Below, piece after piece: positions 11,401-24,400 of a DNA stretch of 64,000 bases (positions are counted from its first letter, which is position 1; every line of letters starts with the position of its first letter). This DNA is from Dicaeum eximium (Eukaryota; Chordata; Aves; Passeriformes; Dicaeidae): contig VWZP01004535.1 in the NCBI GenBank assembly GCA_013396995.1, positions 669,188 through 733,187 on the forward strand. Direction: 5' to 3'. The notes beneath the pieces are model-generated. The model made no database searches. It was not told the origin of the DNA and saw nothing but the letters and a program-made list of their open reading frames with translations. Both the position numbers and the translations under genes were made by a program.

Positions 11401-14400
11401 TTGCCCGAGGATTTGGCCACCCCTACACTTCTTGTCTAGCATAGGTAGTTTGGAGGACTGCAGTCCACCTGAGAACTGATTTAGTCCCACAATCATGGTG
11501 CAGTTTGAGAAGGTGCCACAGGCTCTACTTGGCATCAAGAGCCTGAATTGGGCCCTACATCCATTCAGATCCAACATGTTTTCTGGGCCTCTTTGTTTTA
11601 GCCCCAACCAAACAGATGAAATTACAAACATCTCCATTAATTCGCCATGCACATGAAGGGGCTGAGGATTCCTCCTCCAGCTCAGGAGCCCTGTGGCCTC
11701 ACTGAGCCCAGTTCTGGCTTCCAGTCTCACAGGCATGTTCACCTCCTCCCTCCCCAACGTTGAGCAGATAACAGGGCAATTGCCATAATGAGTCTCTGTC
11801 TGTCCAGCCCTGCTCAAAGCAATTAACAAAGCCAGGCACTAATGAACTTGGCTTCAGAACGCCCCCGAGATGGGCTATTGCCATTTGAAGTGGAGGAAAA
11901 GCAAGGCGAGAGCAGGTGGAGTGGCTGACCCTGGTCACGAGGTACCTTGGGTTGGAGGCAGGAGACAGAGCTCCCGGCCTGGAGCAGGGAAAGGATGGCA
12001 GGTAGACACCAGGGTGACCACAGCTCTCTAATGTGGTGCCTGTGGCTGGAGAGACTGGTTTGTCCACGTTTGGGAGGGCAGGAGGGACTCCCCGCCCATC
12101 CCAGTCCTGGCTCATCCCTGAGTGGCTTTGGGGAAGCTGTGTCTCTGCAGCCAGAGCTCCTGACACCCGCCTCGGTGGAACTCCTCTACGTCCTGCGCCC
12201 CAAGTTTTGCAAGACCCCAAATGCGGCCATTGAGGCACAGAGCAGCAGGACTCACAGGTCCCCTTGCGAAGAAACTTCCTCAGTCCATGACTCACCATCC
12301 CACCCTCCCTGGTGTCACTCGTGACTCTGTTTCACTTTGCTGCAGCAGCATTTCACCATCTCTTATCAATGCAGAAGACAACAGGGCAGCTGTCCCGGCT
12401 GTAGACACGTGCCCATCACCTCTTCCTGCAGCATTTTTGGACCAACCTCCCCGTTGTTGTGAACTGAACATCCTCTTGCAAATGACAGGTTCCCCTGCGG
12501 TGCTGGAGGGGGTCAGAGTGGGTCTCTCCAGGCCTGCCTGCAGGGGTGAGGATAGCTGATAAATCACAGGGATGTGGCCTCTGCACCGCATGCTCTCACA
12601 GCACACACGTCCTCACATGCATGTTGATGGCATGCTAAAAATATTTTTCACTTTTTGACCGATTAAAATTTTCCAGGAGAGCTGGAACCACAGCCCCCAC
12701 CCTATCTGTACAGCCAGAGGCTTCCCCTCACCTCCCCCAGCCCTGCCGGGAAAACAGAGAATACTGAACAACAGTTCCGGTAATTTGGGGGTTTTTGGTT
12801 CTTTTAAAAGCCTGGCTAAAATATAATCTTTTTTCAATAGTTTATTTTGTGATGTCTGGCACCACTCTGGAGCTAAACTTGGCACTCTGTCTTGCTCTCA
12901 TACTCCCACTGAGAAGGCTGTGGGTGAGCTAGGATGATCCCACTTCCCACCCAAAATCCCATTTTGATGGCTCAGGAAATTAAACAAAGAAAATATGTTT
13001 TAAAACCAGCTCCCACCTGGTTTTAGGCAACAGAGAGCTAACGGTGGCTGGTGACAGCTCTGAATGCTGATGGCCAGTCACAATTTTCTTGTCATATCTT
13101 TCAGAGGTGCCTGTTGTGCCAGGTAAAGCAGGAACCTGAAGGATGCTGTCAAACCCCTGGCCACTGGCCAGGCCTCTCTGTGGCATCACCGATGCTTGTG
13201 GCAGCATTTTCTTTGCCTAATTTGGCTCTTGGCCATGGAGCAGGAGCAGGGGAGGGCACAGAAGGCGTTTACACAACATGGGGATTGTCTCGGCGAGACC
13301 AGAGCCTTTGCCAAACTGAGCTGAGCTGATAGGAAGGAGATGTCATCAGTGTGTTTTTGCTAATTATCATTAATAATTATTTGTGTGTAGCTTCTCTTAG
13401 TCCTGGCTCAGCCTCTGCTGCCTCTTGCAGCCCTGTGCAACTGGAGCAAACAGGAGGGTCCTATCCCAAAATCCTGCAGATGAGAGGAGAGGGAGGGCAA
13501 GTGCAGTGCTTGGGCAATGCCCTGACCATGGTGGTCAGCACGATGCATCCTCCCTCTCGATGTTCTCTCCCTGCTCACACCAGTCACAACCAGTTCAACC
13601 CTGTCTGTCCTCCCTTGGCTTTTCCGAGTGCGTTTGGTGCCTCAGCCTCTTGTCAAAACCCAGATTCATCACAGCACAGCTATTAGCTGCTCCCTCCCAT
13701 GTGAGATGTCTTTCTGCTGACACGGCAATCGTTCTCCTGTCAACGTGCCTTGACAGTACCAGGATTTCTCATTTCAAGTCCTGGTGTGTCCCAGGGTGAT
13801 TCCCGGCTCCTCCATTAACCCCTGGCCCTGCAGGATGGGGGTAGCCTGCCCTGATGGATACTCTGCTACCCTTTGAACCTCTGGTTAGCAGAAGCTGCCT
13901 CCTGTTTTTCCTCTCAGCACTTGCCATACCTATGCAGAAGAGCATTTAACCTGGAGGTAGAGGGTGTCAGACTTTTATTCTCCTCTCCTTCTTATTTTCT
14001 GTGCTGAGAACAATGGAGGCAAGGTTTGCAGAGGGAGGTAATGTCTTTTTTTAGACTGACTGAAATAATTAGAAGAAAAACCAGGCAGGCTGTTGGGTAC
14101 ATGAGCCCTCCAGCAGGCCTGAAATAGCTGCAGAAGTCTGCAAAGCTGAATACCAGTGGAGAACAATAGCTCGGAGCATAACTAGTGTTAACCAGTTCTG
14201 CTACCAAAGACCATTCCCCAGCTGTTTTCCTTGGGTGAATGAGTGGCATCTCCCCTCTGCCAAAATCCACTGCCCAGAGACCACCGCATGGCCAGGAGCC
14301 ACAGCTGTGGCTGAGGGAGCCACGTGGCTACACAGACCTGAGCCCTGGACATAGCTCCATGCTGGCTTCATGGAGCATCCATTGCCTCTCTACACCCTGT

Positions 14401-14419
14401 GCCCTGTCCTGCTGCTCCT
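8481..14419. other. Intergenic DNA, no gene recognised
   Basis: The sequence is unique and of mixed composition. I see no exon with a recognisable family, no RNA gene and no named repeat. There is a short (AT)n run near 9919-9928. Open frames are short or lack conserved motifs. Confidence 0.6.
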
Positions 14420-14940
14420 GGGGCCTGACCTGACCCCAGCCCCAGGGACACTGTGCCACCCTGCACCCTGCCTCACCCCGGGACCCTGCCTGACCCTGAG
14501 GACTCTCTCATTTCAGGCACTGTCTTATTGCAGATCTGGCCTGACCTCAGGGGACCCTCTCTGATCCCAGAGGACTGTGTGAGACATCAGGGAGTCCCCT
14601 GACCTTTGGGACCTGCTGATTTCAGGGACTCTCCTACCACAGGGTCTAGCCTGGTCCCTGGAGATCCTGCCTGACCCCAGGAATTGTATCTGACCCGGGG
14701 ACCCTGCCTAGCCCTAGGGATGCTATTGGACCCTGGGGACCCCGACAGACACTGGGGGCCTTCTGATTTCAGAGATCCTCCGATTTCAGGGATCCTCCGA
14801 TTTCACAGACATTGTCCCACCACGGGGGTATTGCCGGATCCCTGATGACCCTATCCGACCCCGGGGGATCTCTCCCACCCCAAGCTCCATGTCCCGCTCC
14901 GGCTATCCTGTCATCCCTGGTTATCCCGGCCCACCCTAGG
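14420..14940. repeat. Degenerate minisatellite (GGGACCCTGCCTGACCCC-like units)
   Basis: Words such as CCTGACCCC, GGGACCCTGCC and GATTTCAGGGA recur every 20-35 bases through this block, with many substitutions and small length changes. Inside it a sharper direct repeat is visible: GATCCTCCGATTTCAGG at 14774-14790 is followed at once by a second copy at 14791-14805. The array grades into the PLEKHO2 CpG island. The period is not constant, so this is an old or repeatedly rearranged array. No coding function is suggested. Confidence 0.75.
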
Positions 14941-15460
14941 GTCCATGTCCCACCCGTATCCGCCGTCTGACCGCAAGGACCGCGTTCATCCCCCTCCCCT
15001 GGGCTCAGTGCCAGCCCGTCCCGGGGACTNCCCGGAGCCCAGGCGGGCAGCGGGGCGGCGGCCGAGCCCCTGAGCGAGCGGCGAGCAGCCATGGAGCAAG
15101 TGAGTCCGGCCGGGAGCGGGACAGGGAGCGGGGGTGCCCCCGGGACAGCGAGGGGAGACCCCCGGGCCGGGCGGGACAAGCGCCTGCCGGGACAGGGGGA
15201 CCGCACCGGCCACTTCGGGGTGTTCTCGGGTGTTCGCCGGCGCTGGGACATCCCGGCCCCGCTGCGCCCGGGGGACAGCGAAGGAGACAGCGGGGCGGGG
15301 GGTTCCGCATCCCGAGCAGCCCCCGGAGCGGCTCGGGCAGAGCCTCGGCAGCGCATCCCCGCAGCCCTCGGGATGTGGGACCCGGCCGGGAGGGGCTGCC
15401 GGGCTCGGCCGGCGCTGGCAGAGCCCGGCTGGTTCCACGCGTTCTCGGGCCACCCCGAGT
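14940..15460 (+). promoter_or_regulatory. PLEKHO2: CpG-island promoter and 5' leader of PLEKHO2
   Basis: A GC-rich, CpG-dense island surrounds the first coding exon at 15091. No TATA box is evident, as is usual for CpG-island promoters. The transcription start cannot be fixed from sequence and probably lies within about 200 bases upstream of 15091. One base at 15030 is ambiguous (n), so the leader sequence is not fully resolved. Confidence 0.75.
15091..15099 (+). CDS. PLEKHO2: PLEKHO2 coding exon 1
   Basis: This exon carries only three codons (Met-Glu-Gln). The ATG has a purine at -3 and G at +4, a favourable start context, and a consensus donor GTGAGT follows at 15100. A tiny first coding exon starting Met-Glu is as I recall for the human gene. 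Confidence 0.85.
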
Positions 15461-18400
15461 GACTCCCGTTGGGTGTTGTCCTGCCCTGCTGGAGCCGGGC
15501 CTGGGTCGAATCGTCAGCTTGGACGTGTCTACGCACCTCCAGCCTTCTCCACTTCTGTTCTGCTCCTCCTTTCTGTTTGGGACGGGTTTAAGTCGGAGAA
15601 GGGCAGCGGTGCTTCTTCTGCACATGGTTTTCATGTCCATGGAATCGGACACCCCAGTAATCCATCCCTGTGAGGATTGATTAAGATGCCCCAAATTTGT
15701 TAGCAAGTTACACGGGTCGCTTTTTCCCCTCGTCTGGCCACGCAGTTATTCCTGCTTCCTTTCCTTGGATGAGGTTTTGCTGCTCATGCACAAAGAAAGC
15801 TCCCGGTAGGACGGGCTGCCGGAGGACTTCAGGCTCTGTCTGGTACATGCGATTCCTGTAGCTGTGGCTTGTCTCTCCCCCCTCACACCCCCTTATTTCA
15901 GCTCCCAACATTCTGTGGCAAGAATGAAAGCTCTTTTAAAAACAGCAGGGAGACGGCAAAGCAGCCCAAGTTGGTAGTGACTGAGAGTTGTTATTATCCG
16001 CTGGCATCCATGAAATTAATCCACAGCAGAGAAACTGCTTCCAGCTGGCGGCCGCCGGCCAAAGGGGCTTCACACCTACCCCAGCATTGACTGGCTGTCT
16101 CACGGGCTTCTCTTCTTTAGTGATACATGAAGCCTCCAAGGATTGTTTGTAGAAGGGGTGTCAGAGGCAGTTCCCCAAGTTCCATGTGGATCTGAGCAGT
16201 TTGTTTCCAGTGAAAACAAACCAGCAGGCTGGGGAGACCTGGAAGTGCTAACAGAAAGGTTTGGGAGATAACATGGAAAGGAAGAAAAAGAGTGGGATGT
16301 GTAGGGATGCAGGTTGTCTCCTGGGAGTTGTTCATCAGCACCTTGGTAGAAAGGAGCGTGTGATAAGTGAGATGCTTGATTGAAATGAAGTTGCTGTAAC
16401 TGTCTAAGGCACTTCTGTGCTCTGTGTAACTTTAAAAGCACCACCATGATTCAACTCTTGGGGGTTTGCTTTGTTGGAAGACATGAAGACTATGTGGGTT
16501 TGTGGGCCCATAAAATACAGGGCAGGGGAGGGGAGAAAAAGCTGCCTAGTTGTTAAATAAAAAGCCATATTGTCTCATTTGGGTTCTCTGCTGAGCTGCA
16601 AAATGTGAGGCTAAACCAAGCTGAAAGAGTGGAACTCGTGTTTCACTACTAATACCACCATGATATAAAATGCAAAAATGGCTGCTATGGATTGGTTTTG
16701 GAAGCGATGCGTTTGGCATGAGCCGGCATCAGGATAACTTGGCTCTTCTTCGTTTACACTGGCTCACTTGGCTGATGTCAGGGGGCTTCTTCTCATGGAA
16801 TTACCACAGGAATTAATCCAGCCAAGAACATCCCAGGAAGGATATCTGAGTATTTCTTGTAGAATGCTCATATATAGCTAAGTTAACAACGGCAGCTCAT
16901 GTCTTTGTGTCATGCTCCCGTTTTAATTGTGGAATTGCAGGCAGGGAACACAGGATGGACACAATGCCCTGCTGCCACTACCCTTCCCTGGCCAACCTCC
17001 CATTGCCAATTTGGGGCAGGGCTGGCATAAAAATAATCTGTGAAAATATCAGGCACCATCTCTGATGCTCTTCTTGCTTTTGCAGGAACAAACTTCACAG
17101 TTGAATCATCTGGGTTTTTTATGTCCTTAAGCTGCAGGTGAGGGATTACAGCATCTGTCCCCCCTCGTGGGATGTGCTGGGTATGTGTGAGGGGGAAGCT
17201 GCTGACCCAGAGCCCAGCAGCTCAGCATCCCTATGAGTGCTGGATCTCACCCCTCACATCTGCTTTGTAACAGGGACTGGAGAAGGCAGCTCAGGCTCAG
17301 GTGACTCCTGTGCAGTGCAAGGGCTTGGAGTCATGGATCCTCTGTGTGGATGCTCCAAAGTGCTGGGTCCGAAGTCCTGTGCATGGCTCCCCCCATGCAT
17401 GGCTCCTTTCAGGCAGGGGTTCCAACCAGGGCTCCTGAGTGATCTGGGGAGCTCCAAGGCAACCTTTCAATGCTAAGGAGGAGAGGTGCAGTCCCTGAAA
17501 GACTGGAGAGCCAGACCCTAAAGCAGCTCTGCCCTTGCTGTGCCTTGTGCAGAGATGAGCCCCAGCTCTGCTAGGTCAGGTTGTTTCTCAGAGGTAGGTG
17601 TTAGGTGCTGTCTTCACAGGGAGTACTTTTATTTTAAAACCAGAGTAATTTTTGCTCTGCAGAACAGAGCATGGATAGACATATTGACCATGTGACTTCA
17701 GCCTTTCTGCCAGGTGGGAAAAAAAAAACAACCTAGCAAAAATTCACCTGCCAAGCAAAAAAAAGCCTTAAAGAGTGAAAATATTTTGGCAGTTGTTGGT
17801 CTGGACTCACTTGAATAAACTCTTCATACAGCTACATCCATGCACAAGTGGTACGAGGGAGGTTAAAGTCCATGCCCAATTATCTAAAAATGACATCAAA
17901 AGGGTTCTCGATCAGGAAACCAGCAGGTCTGTATTTCTGCAGGAATTGATGTTTGCTGAAGTCACAGATCTCAACTGAATACAACTTCCTGGCAACCTAA
18001 AAAGTCAAGTTTAAAAAAAACCCACCCTATGTAGTCCCTCCATTTCCCGGAAAACTTTTTGATGTTCAGTCATCCTGTATTGTGGCTGTTTCAGATGCAG
18101 CTCTGTACAACTGAAATAACTTCTATAAAAGGTACCAACATTGTTACAGGTTTCAGCCCAATTTTCTTTTAGGTGAAACACGGTTTATTTGAGTTTCTTG
18201 TTCCCAGTCTGCACCTGAGCCTACCGGCAAAGCCCAGCCCTTTCCAGATCTTAGTGGAGGTCAGAATAAACGTGGGTACACGGGATGTTTAAGCTGATTT
18301 TCTTCTTTTTATGGGTGCGAGCTTCCTCTTTGGAATAAGAGCTTACCCTGATGAAAGCTGCTGTCCAAGGGTGTGTTCAGTGGGAGTTTGGTGCATGAAA

Positions 18401-21400
18401 ACAGATTCGTTAGCAAAGCTCTCCTGCAAATTTTTGAAGCTCGTCCATACACACTTGCTCTGTCCTGGATATGGGAGTGTCCAGCTCTGACTCTGTTCCA
18501 TGCACTTGCGATTTTCTCATGTTATGAAACAAGATGTCTGAGCTCCAGCTGGTCCAGTTTGTGCAGTGAGGGCCATTCTGGGATGTTTGGGGCTCTCTTG
18601 TCACACATCTTCTTTTTGTGTGCCAGCTCTCTGCAGCAGGATTGCTGCCATTACATGCTGGGGACATGGAGAAAACTGAGGCTGGGGGACAGTAGGGTCC
18701 CTGGAAGGAGGTTAGAGGATTAGGACTTGGCCTCTCCTGACAAATCACAAGGTTGGTGAGGTGATTGTGTAAGGAGATTTGGCTCAGCAAGGGATTCCCC
18801 TTGCCTTGCTCCAGGAAAAGAGGCTTATTGAGGGGTCCATGGGGTGTGGGGAGCAGCAGGGTGCTCCAAGGGAGGAGTATTGGGATTCTTCCTTTGCAAA
18901 GGCTCTTCCAGTGCACTAGAGAGGAGGAAAGCTTTCATCTTTAACCTGCTGGGAACATTTTTGTGTGGATGTGGCGAAGACCTGTCCCTCATGCTGTGGA
19001 TTTGCTCGCAGGAGTTGGTTTGGGGATGGTGACCAAGCATAGACGCCTCGAAGAGAAGCTTCCAGAAGTGGCCTTGGACTAAAATATGAGTGTTGCTACT
19101 GATGCCAGCAGAATCCATCTTGCTGGGATTCAACAGAAAGCTGGAGGAGCAAAGAGGAGAGGAGGCTGCTCTTTTTCACTTGGTGCACAAGTGAGCAAGG
19201 AGTACCTCCACAGAGAGGGAAGCAGAGCCCCTGGGGGAGCAGAGGAGCAAGGTGGACTTGTTGCCATCCCAGCAGTGTCTCCAGGGATGGCTGGGGTCTG
19301 TGCTTACTTCCCAGTCCTGTGGGAGCTGGTTGAGTTTTCCTTTGGAAGGTGCCAGTCTGCCGTTGTGACGTGGTGGGGAGGGACCACATTTGGAGGGTGC
19401 CAAAATCTTCTCTGGACTGGCTTTCTGATGATGGGATCTCCTTATGCCTTCTGTCCTCGCAGGATACAAAGGAGGAGGTATCAGAGAAACCAAAGTGTGC
19501 TCCTGCTGCAGAGAAATATGGCTGGATTAAAAAAAGCAGCGGGGGGCTCCTGGGACTGTGGAAGGATCGTTACATCCAGCTACGGAAAACACAGCTCGTG
19601 GTCTACGAGGATGAGGTATGGTCACAGCTAATGGCCTTGAATGAGGGGCAGGAGCAGGCCCCTGGGGACCTACGTGTCCCTGTGTTTTTTACTATTCCCT
19701 CCAGCCCATTCCTTTCAAAAGGGCTTCTCCAGATATCTGCAGGAAGGGTAATCTCTGTTAAAGAGACATCAGCTGCATTTTAAATATATTATATATTATG
19801 AATATTTTAGCCACCGAATATTTTGACAGAGCCATTGCCAAATAAAAAAACGGGGGGCAGGACATCCTGTGAGAAGGTGAACGGAGTAAAGCTTTGGGCG
19901 GAAGCAGGATATGTGCAGTGAGGTTTTGGCTTTTGAAGGATAAAAGTGATTGTAGCAGGCTGACTTCCCACCTGCCAATTTAGGGGATGGCAGGCAACCC
20001 TGCAGCTGTTTGGCACCCCTCAAGCAGCTCAGATTGTTGCCAGCCAGACTGTTCAGGGTTTCTTTTAGCCCCTGAAGGATGCAGAGTGAGATTGTGAGTG
20101 CTTGCTGTCCTCCTTAAGCACAGACAGTCTGGATTTGGCTCATCTTTTCCCTTTACTTGAGCCAGTTCTGAGCAAAGGACCCCTGGGAGCCTTGTCCTGG
20201 ACTTCCCTAGATAAACTGCATGCCTTAAGTTCATGGCCGCACTTAGAGCTGTTTCCAGACAAATGAGGAATAAGAGCCAAGCCAAAGCTGTCCTGCATTT
20301 TCAGGCGAGAAGAATGAAAAGTGCAGGGCTGGTCCTGCCAGGACGCAAAGGTGCCTTTGTTCTGAGTCAGGCCCTCGTTCCTGGGCTGAAAGCAGCTTCT
20401 GCAAGAGTAGAGTTTGCCCCAAAAGTTGGAAATTACAGTGCAGAGCACAAGCTACAACTAAGCGATGTTTGAGATGAGAGGTGGGTAGGTCTGAGCCCTG
20501 TGGTGGCTTGTGTGGGTGGGAGCAGGGTAGGGGACTGTGGTCTGCACAAGGACCACGTGCCTGTGAGGTGTTTGGCCCAAGAGGATCTGGGTCATGTGTG
20601 GGCATCAAGATGATATAAAAGCAAAATCATGTAAAGCTTCGTGTGCAGTGTGTCAAGGGAAGAAGAATGGGGAAATGTTTCAGCAGCTGCATTGCTGCGG
20701 TGGTTTCAGGAACAGGACTGACAGTGAGTTCAGTTCTCTTTTTTAAAAGCATACTCTTGCCTAATAAAGAAGATTTGTTATAAACAATTTAGGTTAAAGG
20801 GTACTACCTCTTCCCTTATGCTGAACACTCCTGCTCTTCCCAAATCCCAAAGCTTTCTGGTGTCATTTGTTCTTAGCTGTGAAATGTCATGAAGAGTGCA
20901 AGAGTAATGACAGGAGAAGTCAATGTCAGGTGATGAGCAGTTCAGAAGGCACGAAAAGCAAGGGGGGGTTCTCTTACCCAGAGGGATGCAGCCTGGTCCT
21001 GCAAACTGTTGACTCTCTGTAGATCATTTCCCAGTGCCCTGGACACCTGTTGACTCCATCTGAAGCTTCAGGAACTCGAAGATTCAAAATCTATAAACAT
21101 GACGTAGGTTTTTTTTAAAAGGGCATGCCTTTAAAAACAAGATACATTGAGGCTCTCATTACCACAAGGGAAAAGGAGGCTTTTAAAGTAAGATTAATTT
21201 TCACAGACATTCAGAAGAAGGAAAAATCCCAATCATTTAAAGGGTTATTTTATTATCTCAACAAGGAAAATGGCATTTGTAACAACCAGGCATAATGTTT
21301 TCTGGTAGCCTGCGGATTGTGGTAACATCCTGTAATAAATTGCATCTGTAAGCTACAGTAGCTGCAAGGTCCCATTATTGTAAATAAGGGATCATGTTAA

Positions 21401-24400
21401 TATCTATAGGCTATTATACTGGCTTACAGTGAAGTCAAATGTCTTAGGAGAGGAAATTGCTGCAAAATTATCTGGTAGCACAATAGGATAACATGTGATT
21501 GTGCAGACTTACTACAGGGAAACCAAAGGAAATGGCAATTTTCTGCACTCAGGAGGGGTCTTGTTGCAACAGAATTGAGGCAGTTCGTGTTTATTACTGT
21601 ATTTATCTTCTTTTAATGTGAATCAGGGCAGCGTGGCTGTCTCTATCTTACAAATGGGGAACTAAGTTTTTGAGATGGGCAGGGTTGATGTCTAGGCAGA
21701 GTCTGTGGTGCAGTGTGCTATGGTGGTTTGCATTTCTGAAGTTCAAGGTGCCATTTTTCCCACTGGACCTTCTCCACATATCTGCTCTATGTGACCCTGG
21801 AGAAGGACACAGCGTTCCTGACCATCCTCAGGCTGAAACATTTACAAATGGGATTGTTCAGTGCTTGCTGAAAAAGCAAGGAGATAAAACCTCAGGCAAC
21901 AGGAATAAAAGGCCATATGTATCCTGAATTAGACTCAGATGGGTAAAACGGAGGTCAGCTTCCATGTGGGCAGGCAGGTTTGGAGGCTGAGCCTTTCAGC
22001 TGATCTGAGCCCATCAGATTTCCAGGAACTGAGTAGTGCCTTGGACTCTGTGTGCTTTTCTCATTCCCTCCCATATCCAGCCCTTCACAAAGAGGTGCTA
22101 ATGTTGCCTTTAGCGGTTGTTTCCTATGCAGGCCACCTTGCTGATGCAGTTGCATGAGCCTGGCTGCACTTGCAGCTGAGGTTTAGTTGCAAAACAAGAA
22201 CAGAGGGGACGGCCAACACGAGATACAGACAAGAATATTTTACAGTGTTGCTGGAAAGTACAGTCTGAGCAGCACACACAAATACCATATTATCATCATC
22301 AGTAGCAATCTCCAGGAATGTGCTCCTGACCTGCCGTGGGAACACGTTCCCCAAGTTGCATCTGCTAGTCAGGCTTTGGGTTTGGTTTAAAGCAGAGCCA
22401 CCTCCTGAAGGCAAATGGCAAATGCCTATTGTGTTACCTGCAGCAGATGGGGTGAAAGTCATCCTACATGGCTTCAGGTTTCTTCCAGAGGATGGGGAAT
22501 GAAGGAAGATGGATTTCTTGTTCTCTGCTCTGCCTCCATCCAAAGCACCCTGTATCTGTCTTGAGTTTGGATTTTTTTTCCCCTAAACAGTGCAGCTAGT
22601 GCTTAGACCTGTTTTCTTGTTATTTTAGGGTTTCTTTGTAAGTGTATTATTTGACAGGGAAAAAACCTACTAGATTCTAGAGACCAGAGGATCCACTTGG
22701 TGTTCAACAGTTGGACACTTAACATCTGCATTTTGCCCCTGGTAAAGTGATAGCAAGGTATACCCAAAACTGATTTGTTAAAACACCTTGAGAGCCTCTA
22801 ATAGAGAAATAAATTATTATTTCAGGTCTAAAAATTTTACACTGAATGGAGGGTCTCAGCCCCTGAGTGTATGTCAGTGAGGAGTTTTTTGCTGGGAATT
22901 ACATCTTCATACAAATAAAAATTTCAGGGAGTCTTTCCCCCCTACCTTTTTATAAACTTTTCATTAAGGAAATTGTTTGCCAAGTGTGATTCTTTGGTTA
23001 AGTACATGGATTAATATGTCCAGTTCTAACTTTCTTCTTAAGGGCCAAGCCAACAGACACAGATATGTTTGTCACAGGATCTGCTCCATGAAGAGTTAAT
23101 GGAATAGTTTTTCTGCATTAAATCATGAATGTAAGGGTTCTGTACCAGGATTGAGCTTGTCCAAAACGTGTGTCAGGGCAGAACTCTGGAAGTGACCTTG
23201 TGTCTGCGTGGTGCTGAGTGTCCTCCGGGTCCCAGGAGGCTGAAGGGACCTGGGGACCTGTGTCAGGGTTGGGTCTTTTGTTCTTTATCTTAGTGGTGCA
23301 GGACAGACATAAAGGATCTCTTTGTGACCCAGGTAGGCTCACAGAGAGGGGATGGCTGCTTGCCAAGGGTAAAACATAGACAAAAGCCCCATTCTGGTGC
23401 TCCCTGAACTCAGATGCTTTTCCTTTGCCTCATACATGGAGTTTTTATATTTCTCTGGCTGCTTTCTTCCCTACTTTCCCTGAAGAGGGTAACTTGAGAA
23501 GTTCAGGTCCCTGAGATGAAGGAGCCATAGCTTGAACAGTCAAGGTGTCTCTGGGAGACAGTGTCCTGCATGTTCCCATCCTCTCTGCCCTTGTTCCCTG
23601 GCCAGGTCACAGTCCCCAAAGCCTCTCCAGGGAGAAGACAGGCAGCTGGAAGGCAAGAGGCAATCTCACAGCAAAACCACATCTCTCCACCCTGCCAAGT
23701 CCCCTTGTTCCCCAGCTTGGTGTTCCACAGCCCTTAGGAAGTGGAGCACAATTTGCACGGATCAGAGAAGGAGTTCCTGTCTAAGAGGCAGGACAGATGA
23801 CATGGACAGGGAGGGTGACAGGAGCTCTGCTGGGGACAGAGCTACTCTTGAGAGCAGGGAGGGTGGGCAGGAGGCTTGGGGCAGTCTCTGCTCAGGAGCT
23901 CTCTGCATCCTGAGCCCAGGGAAGGAGCTGGGAGCTGCGCTGGCCGTGCCGTGCGGCAGGGCTGTAACGTGGGCGGTCGTCCTCCGAAGGCCAGGATGAG
24001 ATCACCCATCCCCGAGGCATGTATTCCTGACCTCACCCTTCTCTGTCATTTGTTGGCCGCGGAGGGGTTATTATTTCCATCCCTGTCCTTTTGCAGTGAC
24101 ATTGCGATACCAGGATTGCAGCAGGAGCCTTCAAAGGGCCCAGTAGCGTCAGCAGGATTTTATCGGCTGGGTTTTAGGTTTGGGCAGGATTAGCTCCTCC
24201 TCCTAAGTATGCGTTTTCCCAGTTCACATTCAACTACTCAGTGTTAAATGAAATAAACAGTAATGTCATTAAAATAATAAACCTAAATTAGATCCAGACG
24301 TCCCTCAGTGGCTCAGGACTTGCTCTGTGTACTGGCATCAGCTCTGCCGGGCCCCCATCCCCAGATAGGAGGGTTGAAAAAACTGAAACGCAGGCTGAGT

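Noticed and set aside
1..14400. Search for RBPMS2 or PIF1 exons expected upstream by human synteny
   Set aside because: No RNA-recognition-motif or helicase motif was seen on the - strand. These genes are either beyond the left edge or absent here.
14769..15706. Long antisense open frames over the PLEKHO2 promoter
   Set aside because: They contain the ambiguous base, are Pro/Arg/Gly-rich by composition, and overlap the real first exon and a minisatellite.
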